Source of the DNA: Clostridia bacterium
Lineage (GTDB): Bacteria; Bacillota; Clostridia; Christensenellales; HGM11417
Length of the DNA stretch: 5,040 nucleotides
NCBI GenBank assembly: GCA_028700355.1
Contig: JAQVSX010000067.1
Location: forward strand, 1-5,040
Direction of reading: 5' to 3'
In this document: positions 1-5,040 of the stretch, piece after piece
Layout: the number at the start of each line of letters is the position of its first letter
Position numbering within the stretch: the stretch's first letter is position 1
The notes under the pieces: model-generated
Seen by the model: the letters and a program-made list of their open reading frames with translations, nothing else
The model's database searches: none
Told to the model about the DNA's origin: nothing
Position numbers and translations under genes: made by a program

Positions 1-1
1 G

Positions 2-580
2 AGAAATTACTATAAAAGCAAATATAAAAAACAAAAGATTAAGCCCGATAAAGAGCTTTTGGAAAAACAGATAGAAGAGCAAGTAAGGCAGGCTATAAGT
101 CTGGTAGGCTTAGATTATGATAACGTCAAATCTAAATCTCCATTTGACCTTTCGGGCGGACAAAAAAGAAGGGTGGCGATAGCGGGTGTTATAGTAACCA
201 AACCCGAAATTTTAATACTTGACGAGCCTACCGCAGGGCTTGACCCAAGGGGGAAAAGGGAAATTATCGCTTTAATGCACAGCTTAAAACAAAGCTGCAG
301 CCCCACAATAATTATGATATCGCACGATATGAACGAAATTGCCGCTAACTGTACTAAGGTTGCTGTAATACATGAAGGCAAAATTATCTGCGTAAAACCG
401 CCTACAGAACTTTTTAAAGATAAGCAAATAATTTCGGGGACGGGCCTTGACATACCCGAAGCCGTAAAACTGCAAAATATGTTTGAAGAAAAGGGTTATA
501 ACTTAGGACAATTGCCTTTTTCCGCAGAGGATACGGCAAAACATCTTTTAAAAGCGCTTAGCGGACAGGAGAATATTTAA
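2..580 (+). CDS. ecfA2: Energy-coupling factor transporter ATPase EcfA2, 3' part (5'-truncated by window edge)
   Basis: This is one of the two ABC ATPases that power ECF-type vitamin or metal uptake. It sits on the cytoplasmic face, pairs with EcfA1 and docks on EcfT. The frame is open to the left edge (first whole codon at base 2), so the 192 visible residues lack the N-terminus with Walker A and the Q-loop; full-length members are about 280-290 residues. The TTG at 59 is an internal Leu codon, not a start. Visible motifs are the ABC signature LSGGQ (149-163) within SPFDLSGGQKRRVAIAG, Walker B ILILDE (209-226) followed by PTAGLDPRG, and the switch histidine in ISHD (codon 323-325). The arrangement SPF-D-LSGGQ-x-RRVAIAGV plus PTAGLDP is typical of EcfA2; EcfA1 usually has a TSMLDP-like D-loop instead. 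The segment from 2 to about 60 is unusually lysine-rich. It heads the ecfA2-ecfT-truA run and its stop overlaps the ecfT start by one base. An upstream ecfA1 is inferred, not seen. Confidence 0.95.
   Translation, partial: RNYYKSKYKKQKIKPDKELLEKQIEEQVRQAISLVGLDYDNVKSKSPFDLSGGQKRRVAIAGVIVTKPEILILDEPTAGLDPRGKREIIALMHSLKQSCSPTIIMISHDMNEIAANCTKVAVIHEGKIICVKPPTELFKDKQIISGTGLDIPEAVKLQNMFEEKGYNLGQLPFSAEDTAKHLLKALSGQENI
567..571 (+). promoter_or_regulatory. Ribosome binding site of ecfT, inside the end of ecfA2
   Basis: AGGAG lies 8 bases before the ATG at 580 and is wholly within the last codons of ecfA2. It fixes the ecfT start and, with the TAATG stop/start overlap, points to translational coupling of the ATPase and its membrane partner. 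Confidence 0.8.
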
Positions 581-1398
581 TGCTTAAAGATGCGACACTC
601 GGACAATATTATCCCGCCAATTCCTTTTTGCACAATATGGATTCCCGTGTAAAAATTGTGATTACAGTGTTTTACATTACTGCGATATTTTTATCGGCAT
701 CCGTCGTGTCTTTTTTGGCATGCGCTTTGCTTTTGACCGTCGCCATAGCTTTTTCAGGTGTAAAACTTATAAAAATATTAAAAAGTATAAAGCCCATATT
801 GTTTTTAATAATATTTTCTGCGGTATTAAATCTTCTTTTTTATTCTCAGGGTAATGTGGTATTTTCATTTTGGATAATAAAGGTAACAGACGGGGCAATA
901 AGGTTTACCGTTCTTATGGCAATAAGGCTTTCTATGCTAATAATGGGCAGTTCCTTACTTACTCTTACGACAACTCCCGTTGCGCTTACCGATGCTATCG
1001 AAAGTCTGCTTAAACCTTTAAATGTAATAAAGTTTCCCGTACACGAGCTTGCTCTTATAATGAGTATTGCCTTGCGCTTTATACCGACGCTTATGGAAGA
1101 AACTGACAGAATAATAAGGGCTCAGAAGGCAAGGGGTGCGGATTTTGAAAGCGGTAATATTTTTTCAAGGGCAAAGGCGCTTATTCCTATATTGATTCCG
1201 CTGCTTATCAGCGCATTCCGCCGTGCCGAAGAGCTTTCTGACGCAATGGATTCTAGGTGCTATACAGGCTCTAAGGGCAGGACGAAAATGAAAAGGCTCA
1301 AAACGACATACAGGGACTATGTGGCGATGTTTTTTTCTTTCAGCATTTTTGCCTTTATATTGATTGATAAATTTTCCTTACTCTTTCCCGTAATTTAA
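580..1398 (+). CDS. ecfT: Energy-coupling factor transporter transmembrane protein EcfT
   Basis: EcfT is the membrane scaffold of the ECF transporter. It passes conformational change from the EcfA1/EcfA2 ATPases to interchangeable substrate-binding S proteins. The 272 residues match the usual family length. Hydrophobic stretches lie at about 24-61 (probably two helices), 72-89, 108-130 and 249-270, with amphipathic coupling helices between the third and the last. Two short motifs that dock into the ATPase grooves are visible: ARG at 184-186 (in RAQKARGADFESG) and the second at 225-227, here SRC (in AMDSRCYTG), a known variant of the second ARG motif. The N-terminal NMDSRVKI corresponds to the family's LDPRxKL-like segment with Ser for Pro. 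The start overlaps the ecfA2 stop (TAATG) and has a good AGGAG. truA follows after 2 bases. No S protein is adjacent, as expected for a group II (shared-module) ECF system, so the transported vitamins cannot be told from here. Confidence 0.95.
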   Translation: MLKDATLGQYYPANSFLHNMDSRVKIVITVFYITAIFLSASVVSFLACALLLTVAIAFSGVKLIKILKSIKPILFLIIFSAVLNLLFYSQGNVVFSFWIIKVTDGAIRFTVLMAIRLSMLIMGSSLLTLTTTPVALTDAIESLLKPLNVIKFPVHELALIMSIALRFIPTLMEETDRIIRAQKARGADFESGNIFSRAKALIPILIPLLISAFRRAEELSDAMDSRCYTGSKGRTKMKRLKTTYRDYVAMFFSFSIFAFILIDKFSLLFPVI

Positions 1399-1400
1399 GT

Positions 1401-2153
1401 ATGAATAGAAGAATACTCATTACAATAGAATATAAGGGCAGCGCATATTGTGGCTGGCAGATACAAAAAGGCGGAGTATCCGTTCAGCAAGTGCTTACAG
1501 AGTGTCTGGAAAAAATCTGCGGTCATAAAATAAACCTTTGCGGTAGCGGAAGGACTGATTCGGGCGTTCACGCAATGGCGCAATATGCCCATTTTGATTG
1601 CAATTACGATGCTATACCCGACGACAAATTTCCACAATGCGCAAATGCTCTGCTCCCTGCCGATATCAAAGTACTATGCAGCCGCAGGGTAGAGAGTAGC
1701 TTTCACGCAAGGTTTGACGCAAAGAAAAAGATTTATTTATATAAGATGTATTACGGGGGCACTGCTAGTCCTATTAGGGAGGGTTTATTTACCTATATTC
1801 CTTTTGAGCTTGATACAGAAAAAATGAATACCGCCTGCGGTTACATTACAGGCAGGCAGGATTTTTCTGCTTTCTGCGCATCGGGCAGCAGCGTAAAAGA
1901 CTTTGTGAGGGAAATATACTCAGTCGCAGTAACCCAAATACAAAAGGGCTTTTACACGGAATATTATTTTGAAATATGCGGCAGCGGTTTTTTACGCAAT
2001 ATGGTCAGAATAATAGCAGGAACATTGATAGAAATTGGTAGGGGAAAAATGCAGCCCGATTGTATGAGGCAGATAATATCGGGAAAAATGCGCATTAATG
2101 CGGGCTATACCGCACCGCCGCAAGGGCTATATTTAATGGATGTAATATATTAA
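1401..2153 (+). CDS. truA: tRNA pseudouridine(38-40) synthase TruA
   Basis: TruA isomerises uridines 38, 39 and 40 in the anticodon stem-loop of many tRNAs to pseudouridine, without cofactor, in the cytoplasm. The 250 residues match the family (about 245-270). The N-terminus ILITIEYKGSAYCGWQ is the typical TruA opening. The catalytic aspartate is D53 in GRTDSGVHA (50-58). Further family blocks are FHARFDAKKKIYLY (101-114), with the conserved Tyr at 112, GRQDFSAFCASG (151-162), CGSGFLRNMVRIIAGTL (193-209) and APPQGLYL (238-245). The ATG at 1401 gives the normal family N-terminus. It has no Shine-Dalgarno sequence and lies 2 bases after the ecfT stop, so its translation probably depends on ribosomes finishing ecfT. 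ecfA-ecfT-truA is a common gene order in Bacillota; there truA is often followed by rplM-rpsI, which is not the case here. Confidence 0.97.
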   Translation: MNRRILITIEYKGSAYCGWQIQKGGVSVQQVLTECLEKICGHKINLCGSGRTDSGVHAMAQYAHFDCNYDAIPDDKFPQCANALLPADIKVLCSRRVESSFHARFDAKKKIYLYKMYYGGTASPIREGLFTYIPFELDTEKMNTACGYITGRQDFSAFCASGSSVKDFVREIYSVAVTQIQKGFYTEYYFEICGSGFLRNMVRIIAGTLIEIGRGKMQPDCMRQIISGKMRINAGYTAPPQGLYLMDVIY

Positions 2154-2171
2154 ATATTTTGAGTTTCCTTT

Positions 2172-3290
2172 TTATATAATATTAAGCCCTGCGCTTATAT
2201 CGTTTATATCTGTATTTTTTATCTTGGAATATATTAAAGTTGCTAAAATATCTGTGTCTGTTACTTCGCTGCTGAAATTTTTATAATCTTCTGCCCTTTT
2301 TATAAGCTTTATGCCCTCGATTTTAGAAAGCATATTTTCGCTACCGCTCTTTACCGCAAGCACTCTTGCGCAGGGCGGACTTTTTTTTGCCGCCTCGGCT
2401 TTTTCCTTGGTGATGTCAAGCAACAGGGCAAGCAGTATTCTGTTTATCTTTGCGGCGGGGTAACGCTTTGTTATTATTTTTTCCCTTAAAGATTTAATAG
2501 TAGAGCTTTTTAATGCTGCGGCATATATTCTGTTATGCAAGCCCTCGCTTATATATGCGTAATTTTGTATTTTTTGCGCTCCCAAAGAGAGAATTTTATA
2601 TATAACCATATTAAAAAGAGCGTCTTCACAGTGCTTAAAGCTTTTTAAATCTTTAAAAACATAATCGGGCACGCTGTTTTTCACGCCTTGGCAGTCGCCG
2701 CTAAAGAGCATATTTCTGATTGCCGCAGCAGACGGAAAGGCGTTGCTCTTGCTTATACCGTTATAGCTGCCCTCACGCTTTATTGTAACGGGTATAATAC
2801 TTGAGCCAATTTGTTTTATGGCGTTTAGATATTCTGCCCCCAATATATTGTTTGATTGGTACATTCCGCTTTGTGCAAATGCCGATGCATAGCTTACGCC
2901 GCTTTTTAGTTGCTTAGATATATCGGTATCGTTTAATTTTTGCGTAAAACTTTTCAGTTTTTCTATATCTCCGTATTCGCTGCCGAAAGACAGGTATTTT
3001 GCGCCTTTTATATGAGAAAGCAGATTAATGCCGCCGAAAGCAAAATCTTTTGCCGGAGCTGCGGCAAAAATTGTAGGCAGCTCTAATACTATATCGGCAC
3101 CTGCAAGGACCGCCCATTTTGCCCTTGTGTATTTGTCCATTAATGCAATCTCGCCCCTTTGAACAAAATTGCCTGACATTATGCAGATAATGCCCTTTAA
3201 ATTTTTTATTATTTCCCTTGTTTTTTGCATATGATATATATGCCCAAAATGCAGGGGATTGTATTCGCAAATTATTCCGCAAAAACTCAT
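2172..3290 (-). CDS. tmcAL: tRNA(Met) cytidine acetate ligase TmcAL (YlbM family)
   Basis: TmcAL makes N4-acetylcytidine at wobble position 34 of elongator tRNA-Met. It activates free acetate with ATP to acetyl-adenylate and passes the acetyl group to the cytidine, which helps accurate AUG decoding. The N-terminal nucleotidyltransferase fold is plain: GIICEYNPLHFGHIYHM with the HxGH nucleotide-binding motif at 14-17, then MSGNFVQRGE (38-47), DKYTRAKWAVLAGADIVLELP (52-72) and FGSEYGD (102-108). The family's Ser/Thr-rich SxTSIR-like block appears as SAAAIRNML (187-195). The C-terminal region has KRYPAAKINRILLALLL (275-291) and ARVLAV (308-313), as in homologues. At 372 residues it is somewhat shorter than Bacillus YlbM (about 415), but both ends look intact. 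The ATG at 3290 gives the usual N-terminus; a weak AGGT lies 6 bases upstream (3297-3300). It converges on truA and diverges from pta-ackA, whose acetate and ATP products are its substrates. The family is certain; activity is inferred from homology. Confidence 0.93.
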   Translation of the reverse strand: MSFCGIICEYNPLHFGHIYHMQKTREIIKNLKGIICIMSGNFVQRGEIALMDKYTRAKWAVLAGADIVLELPTIFAAAPAKDFAFGGINLLSHIKGAKYLSFGSEYGDIEKLKSFTQKLNDTDISKQLKSGVSYASAFAQSGMYQSNNILGAEYLNAIKQIGSSIIPVTIKREGSYNGISKSNAFPSAAAIRNMLFSGDCQGVKNSVPDYVFKDLKSFKHCEDALFNMVIYKILSLGAQKIQNYAYISEGLHNRIYAAALKSSTIKSLREKIITKRYPAAKINRILLALLLDITKEKAEAAKKSPPCARVLAVKSGSENMLSKIEGIKLIKRAEDYKNFSSEVTDTDILATLIYSKIKNTDINDISAGLNII

Positions 3291-3308
3291 TTTTAGACCT
3301 GTATTTCT

Positions 3309-3337
3309 TTTACAATTTAGTTTATAAAGGTTATAAT
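3309..3337 (+). promoter_or_regulatory. Probable sigma-A-type promoter of pta-ackA
   Basis: A -35 box TTTACA (3309-3314; 5 of 6 to TTGACA) and a perfect -10 box TATAAT (3332-3337) are separated by the ideal 17 bases. Transcription should begin near 3344, giving a leader of about 90 bases before the pta ATG at 3435. I see no riboswitch or attenuator-like hairpin in that leader. The start point is inferred from box spacing. Confidence 0.75.
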
Positions 3338-3353
3338 TATAGAAGGTGTTTTA

Positions 3354-3383
3354 AGCATAGGTATTCCTTTATTATATTGTAAA
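3354..3383 (-). promoter_or_regulatory. Candidate promoter of tmcAL (overlaps the pta leader)
   Basis: On the minus strand, TTTACA (3383 to 3378), identical to the pta -35 box, is followed after 18 bases by TATGCT (3359 to 3354; 4 of 6 to TATAAT). This would start transcription near 3347, about 57 bases before the tmcAL ATG. An alternative minus-strand -10, TATAAT at 3341 to 3336, has no good -35 partner. The call rests only on box matches. Confidence 0.4.
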
Positions 3384-3416
3384 CTATATGGTTATAAAAA
3401 TCAATCAATTAATAAA

Positions 3417-3422
3417 AAGGAG
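3417..3422 (+). promoter_or_regulatory. Ribosome binding site of pta, with long spacing
   Basis: AAGGAG lies 12 bases before the ATG at 3435, which is longer than the usual 5-9. A second AAGG at 3430-3433 is too close to the ATG to serve. The ATG at 3435 is still the best start, because the protein begins with the normal Pta N-terminus and there is no other plausible in-frame start nearby. Confidence 0.65.
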
Positions 3423-3434
3423 CAGTAATAAGGT

Positions 3435-4439
3435 ATGTCCATTTTGGAAACAATTAAGCAAAAAGCGGCAAAAAAGTATAAGCATATAGTACTTGCCGAA
3501 GGTGAAGAAAAGAGAACGGTTGCGGCTGCGCAGATAATCAGCCGTGAAAAGATAGCAAAGGTTACCCTTATTGGCGATGAAAACATAATAAAATCCAAAT
3601 ATGCCGATATCGATTTTAATAACTTAGATATTATCAACCCCGTTACAAGTGAAAAACTTAAAACTTATTCCCAAATTTTATATAATTTAAGAAAGCATAA
3701 AGGCATGACAGAAGAAAATGCTTTGCAGACGGCTAAAAATCCGCTGTATTATGCGGCACTAATGTTAAAAAGCGGTGATGCCGACGGTATGGTAGCCGGT
3801 GCGGTATATTCGACAAGCGATGTATTAAGACCTGCATTGCAGATTATAAAAACAGCTCCCGGGCTTAAAACAGCGTCGAGCTGTTTTTTAATGGTACTGC
3901 CCGAAGGTGGCGAAACTGCTAATAAGTACGGAGCAAACGGAGCGTTTATATTCGGCGATTGCGGACTTGTTCCCAATCCTACGGCAGAGCAGCTTTGCGA
4001 TATAACTTATGCCTGTGTGGACTCCGAAAAAAGTCTTATTGGCGCAGAGCCTAAGGTAGCATTGCTGTCTTTTTCCACAAAGGGAAGCGCACAGGATGCA
4101 ATAGTAGATAAGGTAATCAAGGCGTGTGAATTGTTAAAGCAGCGCAAGCCGGATTTTGCCTTTGACGGAGAGTTGCAGGGCGACGCTGCGCTTGTACCTA
4201 AGGTTGCGGCGGCAAAAGCACCCGGCAGCCCCATTGAGGGCAGGGCAAATGTATTGATATTCCCCGACTTAAATGCAGGTAATATTGCATACAAGCTTGT
4301 AGAAAGGCTGGGCGGCGCTCAGGCAATAGGTCCTATAATTCAGGGGCTTGACAAGCCGGTAAACGATTTGTCGAGGGGTTGCAGTGTAGATGACATAGTA
4401 TGTGCGGCGGCTATTGCGGCATTAAAATGCAGAGATTAG
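3435..4439 (+). CDS. pta: Phosphate acetyltransferase (phosphotransacetylase)
   Basis: Pta converts acetyl-CoA and phosphate to acetyl phosphate and CoA, reversibly, in the cytoplasm. With AckA it forms the acetate branch of fermentation that yields ATP by substrate-level phosphorylation. The 334 residues match the short, single-domain Pta typical of Bacillota and Methanosarcina, without the N-terminal regulatory domains of the enterobacterial enzyme. Family blocks include [11 protein letters not shown] (18-28), [20 protein letters not shown] (101-120), [19 protein letters not shown] (122-140), [17 protein letters not shown] (171-187), [13 protein letters not shown] (243-255) and [13 protein letters not shown] (276-288). 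The C-terminal [13 protein letters not shown] (310-322) holds S313, R314 and D320, matching the active-site Ser309, Arg310 and Asp316 of the Methanosarcina enzyme. The related phosphate butyryltransferase is less likely given these blocks and the adjacent ackA. It is first in a pta-ackA operon read from the promoter at 3309-3337 and is divergent from tmcAL. Confidence 0.97.
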   Translation: MSILETIKQKAAKKYKHIVLAEGEEKRTVAAAQIISREKIAKVTLIGDENIIKSKYADIDFNNLDIINPVTSEKLKTYSQILYNLRKHKGMTEENALQTAKNPLYYAALMLKSGDADGMVAGAVYSTSDVLRPALQIIKTAPGLKTASSCFLMVLPEGGETANKYGANGAFIFGDCGLVPNPTAEQLCDITYACVDSEKSLIGAEPKVALLSFSTKGSAQDAIVDKVIKACELLKQRKPDFAFDGELQGDAALVPKVAAAKAPGSPIEGRANVLIFPDLNAGNIAYKLVERLGGAQAIGPIIQGLDKPVNDLSRGCSVDDIVCAAAIAALKCRD

Positions 4440-4452
4440 CGCTATATAGTAT

Positions 4453-4458
4453 AAGGAG
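4453..4458 (+). promoter_or_regulatory. Ribosome binding site of ackA
   Basis: AAGGAG lies 11 bases before the ATG at 4470, within the 30-base gap after the pta stop. It supports this start. The gap holds no terminator or separate promoter, so ackA is probably co-transcribed with pta. Confidence 0.75.
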
Positions 4459-4469
4459 TAATTAAACAT

Positions 4470-5040
4470 ATGAAAATTTTAGTTTTAAATGCAGGCAGTT
4501 CGTCGCTTAAATATCAGCTTATAGATACACAGACAGAAGATAATTTAGCAAAAGGTATATGCGAAAGAATAGGGAATAAAGGCTCTTATTTAAAGCATAA
4601 GGTAATGGGCAGGGAGGAAATAATAGTAAAAAAAGATTTACCCGCCCATACAGACGCAATAACGCTTGTACTGAAAACATTGCTTGACGGTAACGGAATT
4701 GTAAAGGATTTAAACGAGATTTCCGCCGTAGGTCACAGGGTAGTTCACAGCGGGGAAGATTTTAACAGCTCCGTTATAATAACCGACGAGGTTATAGAAA
4801 AATGCAAGCAGAATGCCGAGCTTGCGCCATTACATGTACCTGCAAATATTACGGGTATTTTAGCTTGCCGCGAGGTTATGCCGTTTACTCCTATGGTTGC
4901 GGTTTTTGATACCGCTTTCCACGCAAAGATGCCCGAATACGCTTATATGTATGCGATTGATTACGATGACTATAAGCAATATAAACTGAGGCGTTACGGC
5001 TTTCACGGTACAAGCCATATGTATGTTTCTAATATGGCAG
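4470..5040 (+). CDS. ackA: Acetate kinase, 5' part (truncated by window edge)
   Basis: AckA transfers the phosphoryl group of acetyl phosphate to ADP, giving acetate and ATP, or the reverse when acetate is assimilated. The frame stays open to the last base; 190 residues of an expected 395-400 or so are visible. The start MKILVLNAGSSSLKYQLID is the family's N-terminal signature, with N7 at the active site. GHRVVHSG (88-95) carries R90, FDTAFH (146-151) carries D147, and RRYGFHGTSH (174-183) carries H179. These match Arg91, Asp148 and His180 of the Methanosarcina enzyme. The acidic metal ligand and arginine of the C-terminal half are beyond the window. Propionate or butyrate kinase are relatives, but pairing with pta and the close match to the acetate kinase blocks favour AckA. 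It lies 30 bases after pta in the same operon. Confidence 0.96.
   Translation, partial: MKILVLNAGSSSLKYQLIDTQTEDNLAKGICERIGNKGSYLKHKVMGREEIIVKKDLPAHTDAITLVLKTLLDGNGIVKDLNEISAVGHRVVHSGEDFNSSVIITDEVIEKCKQNAELAPLHVPANITGILACREVMPFTPMVAVFDTAFHAKMPEYAYMYAIDYDDYKQYKLRRYGFHGTSHMYVSNMA

Noticed and set aside
59..61. TTG as a start codon for a short 173-residue ATPase
   Set aside because: The frame is open to the left edge and the protein would lack Walker A; the gene is simply cut by the window.
2143..2184. Bidirectional terminator between truA and tmcAL (TAATAT ... ATATTA)
   Set aside because: The stem is only 6 A/T pairs with a loop of about 30 bases and no following T run in the right place.
3025..3282. 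Other open frames inside tmcAL, pta, truA and ecfA2 (for example minus-strand frames at 115-453, 3749-3976 and 4007-4294)
   Set aside because: They lie entirely or almost entirely within well-supported genes in other frames, lack ribosome binding sites and show no family motifs.
3370..3410. Possible Rex, CcpA or CodY operator near TTGTAAAC...GGTTATAA
   Set aside because: The half-site spacing and bases do not fit the clostridial Rex consensus (TTGTTAA-N4-TTAACAA), the cre consensus or the CodY box well enough; only an unassigned imperfect palindrome can be claimed.
3388..3489. Small 33-codon ORF in the pta leader (ATG at 3388) overlapping the pta start out of frame
   Set aside because: It has no ribosome binding site, its composition is that of AT-rich leader plus shifted pta sequence, and it resembles no known leader peptide.

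Overview
The window is an ordinary, gene-dense chromosomal segment from a low-G+C Gram-positive bacterium, most likely an anaerobic Clostridia-type member of the Bacillota. Evidence for this is the AT-rich sequence, heavy use of ATA (Ile) and AGG (Arg) codons, strong AGGAG-type ribosome binding sites, and the gene content: a group II ECF vitamin transporter core, TmcAL, and an unfused short phosphotransacetylase paired with acetate kinase. No mobile element, CRISPR array, RNA gene or clear sign of horizontal transfer is visible.

Layout. (1) Bases 1-2153, plus strand: the 3' part of ecfA2 (ATPase; its N-terminus lies before the window), ecfT (membrane coupling protein) and truA (tRNA pseudouridine synthase). 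They are packed with a 1-base overlap and a 2-base gap and are surely one operon. (2) Bases 2172-3290, minus strand: tmcAL, which converges on truA with only 18 bases between the stop codons and no recognisable terminator. (3) Bases 3291-3434: a 144-base divergent control region. It holds a strong sigma-A-type promoter for pta and a weaker overlapping candidate for tmcAL. (4) Bases 3435-5040, plus strand: pta followed 30 bases later by ackA, which runs off the right edge.

How the genes work together. EcfA2 and EcfT, with an EcfA1 presumably just upstream, form the energising module shared by many vitamin-binding S proteins. TruA and TmcAL both modify the anticodon arm of tRNAs: pseudouridine at 38-40 and N4-acetylcytidine at the wobble base of elongator tRNA-Met. 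Pta and AckA turn acetyl-CoA into acetate plus ATP. Those two products are the substrates of TmcAL, so the divergent tmcAL / pta-ackA arrangement makes biochemical sense. This link is the most interesting point in the window. I found no convincing previously undescribed system.
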